A DNA stretch of 64,000 bases from an uncultured Lachnospiraceae bacterium (lineage in GTDB: Bacteria > Bacillota > Clostridia > Lachnospirales > Lachnospiraceae): assembly GCA_947176505.1 (NCBI GenBank), contig CAMWQW010000022.1, forward strand, positions 1-64,000, given 5' to 3'. The notes beneath the pieces were generated by a model. The model searched no databases. It saw nothing but the letters and a program-made list of their open reading frames with translations, and was not told where the DNA came from. The first letter of the stretch is position 1. The number at the start of each line of letters is the position of its first letter. The translations under genes and the position numbers were made by a program. This document shows positions 8,768 to 16,459 of this stretch, piece after piece.

Positions 8768-9265
8768 TTAAATTCCATTGTTAATCGGCACATCAAACGA
8801 ACCGGATAGGATTTCCTGAAAATCACCGGAAATATCAACACTTGCCGGTGTGATAATGAAGATATAGTGCGAAATTTTCTGTAAATTACCTGAGATAGCA
8901 AAGCATGACCCCGATGTAAAATCAATAATTCTTTGCGCAATATCAACATCAAGCCCCTCAAGATTAAGTACAACCGTTCTGTTAGCAAGAAGTGTTTCCG
9001 TAATTTCTCTGGCATCCTCCACTGTAGTAGGTTTAATCACACAAACTTCCATACCGGTTCCGGGCATCTTTTTCATCTGCCGCATGGGAGTTACCTTCGG
9101 AGTTGATTTCTTAACAACCCTGTCATCATCCATTGAAACATCATCTCTTACAGCACTCGGTTTCTTCACCGGTTCCGGATCGTCATCGTAGAAATCATCA
9201 TCATAGTACTCATCTTCTTCATCATTTAGTTTCATGGCATTTAGAAATTTATCCATTACACTCAT
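8768..9265 (-). CDS. sepF: Cell division protein SepF
   Basis: Cytosolic protein that polymerises into rings, bundles FtsZ and links it to the membrane in Gram-positive bacteria. The 165-residue protein starts with a short amphipathic N terminus (MDKFLNAMKL), then an acidic DE/Y-rich linker, then the SepF core (about residues 75-160) with TLLANRTVVLNLEGL and QRIIDFTSGSCFA. GGAGG sits eight bases before the ATG. The yggS-sepF neighbourhood is the classic division-cluster order. The preceding HlyD-like gene on the same strand may belong to the same unit. Confidence 0.93.
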   Translation of the reverse strand: MSVMDKFLNAMKLNDEEDEYYDDDFYDDDPEPVKKPSAVRDDVSMDDDRVVKKSTPKVTPMRQMKKMPGTGMEVCVIKPTTVEDAREITETLLANRTVVLNLEGLDVDIAQRIIDFTSGSCFAISGNLQKISHYIFIITPASVDISGDFQEILSGSFDVPINNGI

Positions 9266-9318
9266 GTTTCAAACCTCCGTTACTTCGACTTGTTCCAATA
9301 CCTACATACTTATGTATA

Positions 9319-10014
9319 TTAAACGGTTGTATATTGTCTTTCTCCAAAAATACCGGTTCCGACCCTGATTAGCGTCGCACCTTCTTCTATGGCAACTTCA
9401 TAATCTCCGGACATACCCATAGAAAGTTCATCCATAAAAACATTATCAATGTTTTTATGAATTATGTCAACATATATTTGTTTTAATTTTGCAAAATATA
9501 GTCTGTTCTCTTCCGAATTCTCAACATATGGTGCTATTGTCATAAGCCCTCTAATAACAATATTCGGCAATTTTGAAATCGCTTCGGTTAAGGAAATCGC
9601 ATCGTCGGATGTCGTTCCGAATTTACTTTCTTCGTCTGCAACATTGACCTCTATAAGTATCGGCATAATCACATTTTTTTTAACAGCTTCTTTGCTGATT
9701 TCTTCTGCAAGCCGCAGGGAATCGACACTATGAATCATGCATACTTTGTCTACGATATATTTTACTTTGTTGCGCTGAAGATGCCCAATCATATGCCAGC
9801 GGACATCTTTTGGCATTTTATCGTATTTATCAACCAGCTCCTGTACTTTATTCTCTCCAAAATCGCGGCATCCTAAGTCATATGCTTCTTTAAGCATTTC
9901 AATAGGCTTAGTCTTGCTGACAGCAATCAGCGTCACGTCCTCGTTCGCTCTTCCGCTCCTGTTACATGCTGCACAGACATTCTCTTTTACTATGTTAAGA
10001 TTTTCTTGGATCAT
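9319..10014 (-). CDS. YggS/PLPBP family pyridoxal phosphate homeostasis protein
   Basis: PLP-binding alanine-racemase-fold protein without known enzymatic activity that buffers PLP and amino acid pools. The PLP lysine is visible in IAVSKTKP (about residue 34), with MIGHLQRNKVKY near 75-86 and the C-terminal phosphate site in RVGTGIFGER. The length of 231 is normal. It lies 53 bp upstream of sepF, the usual arrangement in Firmicutes. The Shine-Dalgarno match before the ATG at 10014 is weak and distant (GAGAGAGGG), so the start is less certain than the rest. Confidence 0.92.
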   Translation of the reverse strand: MIQENLNIVKENVCAACNRSGRANEDVTLIAVSKTKPIEMLKEAYDLGCRDFGENKVQELVDKYDKMPKDVRWHMIGHLQRNKVKYIVDKVCMIHSVDSLRLAEEISKEAVKKNVIMPILIEVNVADEESKFGTTSDDAISLTEAISKLPNIVIRGLMTIAPYVENSEENRLYFAKLKQIYVDIIHKNIDNVFMDELSMGMSGDYEVAIEEGATLIRVGTGIFGERQYTTV

Positions 10015-10085
10015 ATCAATATTGAACCCTCTCTCTAAATGTTACGGTATAGCAATTTCCTCGAAGTCGAGCGTGGCTCCACTTT

Positions 10086-11480
10086 TTACTCATAAATAAA
10101 TTCATTATCATTCACGGTAGATGCATCTAACACGATATAATCATAGACATTCAGTCCGTATACGGTGTTAGACTTCACAATGGCATATTCATCGTTCTGA
10201 TACAGAATACTGACCTGCTTAAAATCCGCATATCCTTTGTTGATGTTATATACGCCAATCAGGGACCCTGTTTTACTGATTGCATATTTCTGTGTAGATT
10301 CCGGTTTAATAATATAGTTTCCGGAACGAAGTACACTGTCATCCAGATAATATTCCGTGTCTGTTGCGTCGTAAATCGTAGTCTCCACAAACTCCGTCGT
10401 CGCACTGCCGTTTTCGTCATATGTCTCCAGTAACACACCGTCTTTCCCACTGTTACCGCCCTTGGTTACATATTCTTTCGGCACGATATAGAATTCTTTC
10501 TCCACAATAGATGTATTCGGAATTTTAAGACCCTTTTCATCCTCCAAAAGCAGTTCTATTTCAATGAATCGATCGGTACAAAAAGTAATCATCGAATTTG
10601 TAAAAGTCAGTGAAACAAAAGTATCCCCATCTCCATTCGTATAAGAATCCACTTCTCCCCACGAAGTATATTGATTTTTAAGGAATTTCACCTCTACATA
10701 TTCTTTCTCTAACAGTTCTTCGGCAAGTTCTTCATCAACCTGAATAACAATAGACCAGTCTTCATTGGTAGACAGCTTGTACACAGGGTCGCCTCCGGCA
10801 ATCAGTTCGTTATTCACGAGATGCTTTTTTTCATAATTCTTCTGGTCGAAATAATCCGCAGTCATATCTTCCAATTTCAAACCTTCATAACCATCAACCG
10901 AGTAGGAAACAATACCGCTTTTGCCTGCATATCGGTAATTGATCAAAGACGTGTTTGAGGTACCGTTTAAAGCGTCTGCATTTGCAAGAATATTATAATT
11001 AGAAAGTTTCAGCACAGTGCCTTCCACATTATATTTAAAATTGTATACATCAGAAAATTCCGTTCGGTCAAATCGGCTGATAAATGACGTTATCTCTGAT
11101 TTCAGTTCAAAAAGATCGGTATCAGACAAGGAGTTTTCGCCGCTCTCGTTTGTATTGATGTAATCCGACAATTTTCCGGTCTCATCTACGGCATAAACCA
11201 GATTCCCTACGGCAACACGCTCCCCTTCTCTCGCAAAATAATTAATATAGCCTGCATCCGAACTGTTGATAATCTCCTCTGTTCGCAGTGCAATACCCGT
11301 AAAAATACTGTTGGATGTCAACGACCCTTCTTTAACACTATACCCAACAATATGTTCCGTTCTGAAATACATCAATACACCGATTACTACATAGATAAAA
11401 ATGGCAGCAAAAATCAACATACCAATATTAAGATTCAAAGGACGCCTGTATTTCGTTACTTTATTTCTGTTATCAGCCAA
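10086..11480 (-). CDS. HlyD-like single-span membrane protein
   Basis: A single transmembrane segment near residues 20-40 follows a basic N terminus. The large external part begins with a lipoyl/HlyD-like strand pattern (SSDAGYINYFAREGERVAVG) and ends in beta-rich sequence. It resembles periplasmic-adaptor proteins, but no ABC or RND partner is adjacent and Gram-positive cells lack an outer membrane, so an export role is doubtful. Its position upstream of yggS and sepF suggests a link to division or wall assembly. The start is uncertain: a GTG at 11489 touches the Shine-Dalgarno, whereas the TTG at 11480 is eight bases after AAAGGAG and is preferred here. Confidence 0.65.
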   Translation of the reverse strand: MADNRNKVTKYRRPLNLNIGMLIFAAIFIYVVIGVLMYFRTEHIVGYSVKEGSLTSNSIFTGIALRTEEIINSSDAGYINYFAREGERVAVGNLVYAVDETGKLSDYINTNESGENSLSDTDLFELKSEITSFISRFDRTEFSDVYNFKYNVEGTVLKLSNYNILANADALNGTSNTSLINYRYAGKSGIVSYSVDGYEGLKLEDMTADYFDQKNYEKKHLVNNELIAGGDPVYKLSTNEDWSIVIQVDEELAEELLEKEYVEVKFLKNQYTSWGEVDSYTNGDGDTFVSLTFTNSMITFCTDRFIEIELLLEDEKGLKIPNTSIVEKEFYIVPKEYVTKGGNSGKDGVLLETYDENGSATTEFVETTIYDATDTEYYLDDSVLRSGNYIIKPESTQKYAISKTGSLIGVYNINKGYADFKQVSILYQNDEYAIVKSNTVYGLNVYDYIVLDASTVNDNEFIYE

Positions 11481-11503
11481 GCCGAACACTCCTTTAACAT
11501 ATT

Positions 11504-11530
11504 AAAAACCCCGGATACTCCGAGGTTTTA
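11504..11530 (-). terminator. Terminator between the P-loop gene and the HlyD-like gene
   Basis: AAAACC/GGTTTT with an imperfect CCGGA/TCCGA extension forms a hairpin, followed on the minus strand by TTTTTAAT. It ends the upstream P-loop transcript and lies only about 20 bp before the HlyD-like gene, which therefore needs a promoter inside or read-through past the hairpin. Confidence 0.7.
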
Positions 11531-11560
11531 TGGAATTTCATATGATTGATTATGTATATC

Positions 11561-11980
11561 TTATAACGAAACGATAACCTTGGATTTCAAATTTTCGGGC
11601 AATGCATGTTCATCAACGGAAATACTAAGTACAAAATCTACATGGAATTTGGTGCTGATGGTTTCTAATTTATCAATCGTAGCGCTAATATCATTTTCAT
11701 CTAAACATGCAATCTTTAAAAAACTATCGAAATACATATGCTGTAAGTCATGGTCTTGAGAAATGATACCGCATATAAATCCGATAAATTCATCACTATT
11801 TGTCACTAAATAATCAGATACATCAATCAATCTTATCTTATTATTGAGCTCAAACATATGCTTGGTGCTTTTGTCTAAATAAACAACGTTTCCCTGTACA
11901 TCCTTTATCTCTGTATTTACTTTATCCAACAGATGTTTAGTCTTTCCTTTACCCTTATTGCCTACGATTAATTGAACCAT
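11561..11980 (-). CDS. Small P-loop NTPase-like protein, function unknown
   Basis: A 139-residue protein that opens directly with a Walker A motif, GNKGKGKTKHL (about residues 7-17). No clear Walker B follows, although VDFVLSISVDE near residues 117-127 is a hydrophobic strand ending in acidic residues. It has no membrane segment or signal. The small size suggests a minimal P-loop domain, perhaps a regulator or nucleotide sensor. AGGAGG lies eight bases before the ATG. It is flanked by the D,D-carboxypeptidase upstream and a terminator downstream. I cannot name a specific family. Confidence 0.6.
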   Translation of the reverse strand: MVQLIVGNKGKGKTKHLLDKVNTEIKDVQGNVVYLDKSTKHMFELNNKIRLIDVSDYLVTNSDEFIGFICGIISQDHDLQHMYFDSFLKIACLDENDISATIDKLETISTKFHVDFVLSISVDEHALPENLKSKVIVSL

Positions 11981-12079
11981 GGCGAAACCCTCCTAAAGTA
12001 AAATATTAGTATAGTCTGAGATACTACTCCGTCTATCCATATTATAAGGGAAAGACGTCAAAAAAACAACTAAAAAAAC

Positions 12080-13069
12080 TTATTTGATAGCTCCTAATAA
12101 TTTTGTCATATCCGCGTACAAATCGTCACCGGAAGTATCTTTCATAATGACAGAAACATAGGGTGTCCCGTCACTGCCTTTGGAGTACAGAATCAGACAA
12201 TGTCCTGCTGCATTTGTCGTACCGGTCTTACCGCCGATTACGGTAACATTTGGCGGACTCTCCTGCGTACCTTTCAGATAGCGATTAGAATTATTTACTT
12301 CGATAGAAACATCCTCGCCGTTTCTGTTCTTATATACGGTACTGTAAGACGGCATCTGGATAATCTGGGTAAATAATTCATATTTCAATGCCTCTTGAAA
12401 AATCAGGTACATATCATATGCCGTCACATAATGACCTTCTTCCGTTAATCCGTTAGGATTGGTAAACCCACAGTTGGTAGCGCCGAGCCGCTCCGCTTCC
12501 TCATTCATGAGCGCAACAAAGTCCTCCACAGAACCTTCTGTCACTCCCTCAGCTATCATCACCGCCACGTCATTTGCAGAGTAAATCAATAAAATATGCA
12601 ATGCCTGATCCAATGTCATCTGGTCGCCCGGTTTTAAGTTGCACAATACTGCTCCCGGTTCTGTAATCAGGACATTCTCTGACGCCGTAAGTATTTTATC
12701 TGCCGAACCGTATTTCATGGCAACAAGCGCTGTCATAACCTTTGTCAGACTGGCAGGATTGACCTGCACATTCACATTCTTGGCATAAAGAGTGTCAAGA
12801 TTCTTAAGATCAAACAGCGCAGCCGCCCCAACATCCGGCAGACTGACGCCTGAAGCACTTACATCCTTATTTGCAACGCACAAATCCGTAGCAAAGGGTT
12901 CTAAAGTCTCCTGATTTGTTGTCGTTAAGAGCTGAAAACTGCTCACATCATTATTCAATTGATATGCCATATCGTATTTCGTACTGCCACAACCTGATAA
13001 TGCCATAGCAGACACGAGCATAATGGCTGCTAATCTGTGTTTTATATTTTTATTATTTGTACATTTCAC
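12080..13069 (-). CDS. D-alanyl-D-alanine carboxypeptidase (S11, DacA/DacF type)
   Basis: Serine D,D-carboxypeptidase that trims the terminal D-Ala from peptidoglycan pentapeptides. All three active-site motifs are present: SLTK within NPASLTKVM (near residue 105), SAN within YSANDVAVM, and KTG within GGKTGTTNAAGH. The N terminus is a basic hydrophobic signal ending in LSGC, so it is probably a lipoprotein. The start is uncertain: a GTG at 13069 is about 12 bases after GGAG and is used here, and a TTG at 13078 is the alternative. Either start lies inside the end of mgsA, which suggests coupling with the rodA-mgsA unit. Confidence 0.88.
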   Translation of the reverse strand: MKCTNNKNIKHRLAAIMLVSAMALSGCGSTKYDMAYQLNNDVSSFQLLTTTNQETLEPFATDLCVANKDVSASGVSLPDVGAAALFDLKNLDTLYAKNVNVQVNPASLTKVMTALVAMKYGSADKILTASENVLITEPGAVLCNLKPGDQMTLDQALHILLIYSANDVAVMIAEGVTEGSVEDFVALMNEEAERLGATNCGFTNPNGLTEEGHYVTAYDMYLIFQEALKYELFTQIIQMPSYSTVYKNRNGEDVSIEVNNSNRYLKGTQESPPNVTVIGGKTGTTNAAGHCLILYSKGSDGTPYVSVIMKDTSGDDLYADMTKLLGAIK

Positions 13070-13448
13070 GCCACTCAAGGTCTCCTCTGTCGAGCGATTT
13101 AATCAGTAGCTCCGCTGATGCCAGATTGGTGGCAAGCGGTATGTTGTGTCTGTCACATAACATCACAACGTTATTGACATCAGGTTCATGTGACTTAGGA
13201 TACAACGGATCACGTAAAAAGATAACAAGGTCAATCTGATTGTGTTCAATCTGTGCGCCTATCTGCTGAGCCCCTCCCAAATGCCCTGCAAGATGCTTAT
13301 GAATGGTCAGATTGGTTACCTCCTCAATCAATCTTCCTGTCGTTCCGGTTGCAAACAATTCATTTTTACTCAAAATTCCCCGATAAGCGATGCAGAAATT
13401 CTGCATCAATTTTTTCTTCGCATCATGCGCGATTAATGCAATGTTCAT
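13053..13448 (-). CDS. mgsA: Methylglyoxal synthase
   Basis: Converts dihydroxyacetone phosphate to methylglyoxal and phosphate, a bypass of lower glycolysis under phosphate limitation. The 131-residue protein matches the family from MNIALIAHDAKK on, with the phosphate-binding FATGTTGRLI (about residues 32-41), LGGAQQIGA, and the FLRDPL segment that carries the catalytic Asp. A good AAGGGTG site precedes the ATG. It sits directly after rodA, a placement seen in other Clostridia, although a functional tie with wall synthesis is not obvious. Confidence 0.93.
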   Translation of the reverse strand: MNIALIAHDAKKKLMQNFCIAYRGILSKNELFATGTTGRLIEEVTNLTIHKHLAGHLGGAQQIGAQIEHNQIDLVIFLRDPLYPKSHEPDVNNVVMLCDRHNIPLATNLASAELLIKSLDRGDLEWREMYK

Positions 13449-13471
13449 AGAAACACCCTTCTTTACTCATA

Positions 13472-14575
13472 TTATTTTTTGCACTGCAATCGTACATTCA
13501 GTACGAAACCTACCCCAATATATAAACTTACTAATGAAGTCATTCCATAACTTACAAAGGGCAACGGGATTCCCGTATTCGGAATGACCCGGGTGGCAAC
13601 TGAAATATTAATGAATCCTTGGAAACCGATTAGCGCCGCTACCCCTGCGGCAATAATCGTTCCGGCTAAATCTTTTGCCCTCCTAGCTACCATAATACAT
13701 TCAAATGAGATTAAAATCAATAAGACAATTACAGTACAGCCTCCAACAAATCCAAATTCTTCTCCGATAACCGCGTAAATAAAGTCTGTTTGCGGTTCAG
13801 AAATAAAATTTCCGCTTTTTACGGAACTGGCTTCATTATTTTTGTATCCTTTGCCGTACAGCATACCGGAACCGATGGCTGTGACAGAGTTTATCTGCTG
13901 ATAAGCTTCCGTGGTGGCATATTCATCCGGATAAAAATGGGCAAGTATACGTCGCTGTTGATACGGATCGATAATTTGCTGGTCCGGCTGAAGGACTAGT
14001 GTAAGGAGAATGATAAATGCCGGAACTGCAACTGCCACTGCCATAATGATATATTTCCAACTAATTCCTCCGATAAAGAGAACTACGCAGAACAATAATA
14101 CCACCATAACACTGGTAGATAAATCCGGTTGTTTATAGATCAGTGCAATCGGAGGTATGAAAAGAAGCACACACAGCCCTACCATTTTGATAGAACCCAT
14201 CTCATCTTTGTGCTTCATGATAAGCTGCGCAAAAAACAAGAGTAATAAAATCTTGGCTGTCTCTGACGGCTGAAACTGAATGCCGAATATATTCAGCCAT
14301 CTCTGTGCACCGCCTCTTTCCACGCCCAGCTCTCGCACAAGCTCTAAGAGCACGAGATTAAGTATATACATAATCCAATAAAACCGAAGGATAATGGAAT
14401 AGTCAAATAAGGAGAGCACAACCATCATGAAAAAACCAAGGACAAATCCGGCAATCTGTCTGTTTTGCGAAGATTCCTGTGCGCTGCCGATAGCAAAAAT
14501 ACCAATAACCGTAAGCGATACCACCAGAACGATTAATTTGAAATCATAGTCTCTGATATGGTATTGTCTTAGCAT
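13472..14575 (-). CDS. rodA: SEDS family peptidoglycan glycosyltransferase, RodA type
   Basis: Polytopic membrane enzyme that polymerises lipid II into glycan strands during elongation, working with a class B PBP. About ten hydrophobic segments are seen. Family motifs include WLNIFGIQFQPSE (about residues 90-102) and the C-terminal PNTGIPLPFVSYG (near 335-347). The assignment to RodA over FtsW rests on position: it follows minE in the cluster that also holds PBP2 and mreBCD. The length of 367 is typical. AAAGGAG precedes the ATG, 17 bp after minE. Confidence 0.9.
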   Translation of the reverse strand: MLRQYHIRDYDFKLIVLVVSLTVIGIFAIGSAQESSQNRQIAGFVLGFFMMVVLSLFDYSIILRFYWIMYILNLVLLELVRELGVERGGAQRWLNIFGIQFQPSETAKILLLLFFAQLIMKHKDEMGSIKMVGLCVLLFIPPIALIYKQPDLSTSVMVVLLFCVVLFIGGISWKYIIMAVAVAVPAFIILLTLVLQPDQQIIDPYQQRRILAHFYPDEYATTEAYQQINSVTAIGSGMLYGKGYKNNEASSVKSGNFISEPQTDFIYAVIGEEFGFVGGCTVIVLLILISFECIMVARRAKDLAGTIIAAGVAALIGFQGFINISVATRVIPNTGIPLPFVSYGMTSLVSLYIGVGFVLNVRLQCKK

Positions 14576-14592
14576 GTTATCACACTCTCCTT

Positions 14593-14868
14593 TTATTTGG
14601 TCGTATTGATATCCAAAATCGGGATATTGGCATAGAGTGTCGGATTCTTGAGGCTCCGCCCTTTGCTTCCCGCCTTTGTAATTTGTATTTCCATACTTTT
14701 TGTATCAATTTTCATGTATTTGGAAATCACCTTAGCTATATCGTCCTTAATCATCTCCATCATCTCCGGTGAACAATTGACACGGTCGGAAATTAAGAGG
14801 ATTTTTAAACGATCTTTTGCTATTTCTCTGGAGCTTTTCCGTTTCAATATATTTTTAAACACAATCAT
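14593..14868 (-). CDS. minE: Cell division topological specificity factor MinE
   Basis: Small protein that stimulates the MinD ATPase and drives Min oscillation so that the septum forms at mid-cell. At 91 residues it has the usual membrane-targeting start (MIVFKNIL), the MinD-contact helix (REIAKDRLKILLISDR) and the dimerisation domain. It begins six bases after the minD stop, with the AGGAG in the end of minD, so translation is coupled. Its presence means this organism uses MinCDE and not only the DivIVA/MinJ arrangement of Bacillus. Confidence 0.93.
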   Translation of the reverse strand: MIVFKNILKRKSSREIAKDRLKILLISDRVNCSPEMMEMIKDDIAKVISKYMKIDTKSMEIQITKAGSKGRSLKNPTLYANIPILDINTTK

Positions 14869-14873
14869 CCCCC

Positions 14874-15665
14874 CTAACTCCTATGAAAAATACCTGATAC
14901 CTTTGTCCAGAAAGAAACTCCTTTTTCCAAATCAAGAAAAGGAATGTCTCTGCCTAGGACTCTGTGACAGATATTCTGATAGGCTCTTCCCGCCAGCGTA
15001 TTGCTTCCTACTAACGGTTCTCCCTGATTTGTAGCGATTACTACATTTTCATCATCGGGAACCATTCCTATCAATGGTAAAGAGAGAATGTCTACCACAT
15101 CTTCAGAGGACATCATATCCCCACGCTTAATCATGTCATAGCGGATGCGGTTAATGACTAAATCAATCTTATGTATTTCATTTGCTTCCAGAAGACCGAT
15201 AATACGATCGGCATCCCGAATAGCTGATACTTCCGGTGTTGTGACGACAAGTGCCCTGTCTGCCGCTGCAATGGCATTCTGGAATCCTTGCTCGATACCT
15301 GCAGGGCAGTCTAAAATGATATAGTCGAACTGATCTTTAAGATGACCGATCATTTTAATCATTTGCGAAGGATTCACCGCGCTTTTATCTCTTGTCTGTG
15401 CGGAAGGAAGCAGAAACAAGGTTGGATAGCGCTTATCTCTGATAATTGCCTGTTTAATACGGCAGTTGCCCTCCACGACATCCACCAGATTGTAGACAAT
15501 CCGGTTCTCAAGACCCATAACGACATCCAAATTGCGCAGCCCGATATCCGTATCAATTAAAATTACTTTTTTACCCATGGCTGCCAGACCTGTACCAACG
15601 TTTGCGGTCGTAGTGGTCTTGCCTACTCCGCCTTTCCCTGATGTGACGACAATTACTTCACTCAT
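14874..15665 (-). CDS. minD: Septum site-determining ATPase MinD
   Basis: ParA/MinD-family ATPase that binds the membrane in its ATP form and recruits MinC. The deviant Walker A GKGGVGKTTTTAN (residues 10-22), the VILIDTDIGLRNLD switch and DYIILDCPAGIEQGF are intact. The C terminus (SFWTKVSGIF) is the amphipathic membrane-targeting helix. The ATG at 15665 is preferred over the upstream codon at 15695 because GAGGAGG lies between them. The order minC-minD-minE is canonical. Confidence 0.95.
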   Translation of the reverse strand: MSEVIVVTSGKGGVGKTTTTANVGTGLAAMGKKVILIDTDIGLRNLDVVMGLENRIVYNLVDVVEGNCRIKQAIIRDKRYPTLFLLPSAQTRDKSAVNPSQMIKMIGHLKDQFDYIILDCPAGIEQGFQNAIAAADRALVVTTPEVSAIRDADRIIGLLEANEIHKIDLVINRIRYDMIKRGDMMSSEDVVDILSLPLIGMVPDDENVVIATNQGEPLVGSNTLAGRAYQNICHRVLGRDIPFLDLEKGVSFWTKVSGIFHRS

Positions 15666-15747
15666 ATTTTTGTTGACCTCCTCAATATGATGCATTATCG
15701 TCCACTAAACAAAAGTAAATTCCTCCGGAATTAACTTCGCTCGATTT

Positions 15748-16428
15748 TTATACGGGCAGATTGTTTAGCAATTCTTTGGTAATCGGTTCCATAATAACTC
15801 TTCCGTCCTCCACATAGGCAATTTTAGGCTGAATCTTAGGTTTAATCGACCATTTACCTTGTTTCTCTGATGTTTTATATTTGAAATCACCGATTTTGAG
15901 TTTCTCGGGTGACATTTCAAGCGCAACAACAAAGTGTCCTTCCGTGCCGCCTCCACCGGCATAAGCTTGTCCAAACAGACCACCAAGTATGACGATATCT
16001 TTGTTAGATATAATGCTTGCGCCGGGATAAACATCTCCCAATACAATCACACTGTTTTCCGTTTCAAGAGTCTGCCCGTCTTTTAAAGTTCCTTTATAGA
16101 ACTGTCCTGCATTCTCCATAGCCTGTTGATGGTATGAGAGCTTTTGCAATGCTTTGACAAAATTTTTGTTAGTCTCCTCGTTTTTGCCCATAATGCACAC
16201 TATATTTAACGAGGAATTAACCGTGATTGTATTGACAATCTGGCGTTCTTCTAATTCGGATAACTGGCGTCCTTCAAAGGAAATCACCATACTGGCATCC
16301 TTAAAAAAATGTGCCGACTCTTTAAATTTAAATGCAATTTCGTCAAGAAGCTCTGAAAAGGGCATTTCCTCATCCAGATATATAGACAGCCCGTTCTGAA
16401 AACTCTTGATTATAACCGGATTTTTCAT
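15748..16428 (-). CDS. minC: Septum site-determining protein MinC
   Basis: FtsZ polymerisation inhibitor recruited to the membrane by MinD. The N-terminal domain (about 1-100) is followed by the C-terminal beta-helix with its repeated glycine pattern, GDVYPGASIISNKDIVILGG (about residues 125-144) and GQAYAGGGG. The length of 226 is usual for Firmicutes. GGAGG lies just before the ATG, and minD follows 82 bp downstream. Confidence 0.93.
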   Translation of the reverse strand: MKNPVIIKSFQNGLSIYLDEEMPFSELLDEIAFKFKESAHFFKDASMVISFEGRQLSELEERQIVNTITVNSSLNIVCIMGKNEETNKNFVKALQKLSYHQQAMENAGQFYKGTLKDGQTLETENSVIVLGDVYPGASIISNKDIVILGGLFGQAYAGGGGTEGHFVVALEMSPEKLKIGDFKYKTSEKQGKWSIKPKIQPKIAYVEDGRVIMEPITKELLNNLPV

Positions 16429-16459
16429 GATAATCCTCCATCTAATTCCACTCTATCGT

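Noticed and set aside
8740..9015. 91-codon minus-strand frame in the sepF region
   Set aside because: It is an out-of-frame shadow of sepF, whose protein is clearly conserved.
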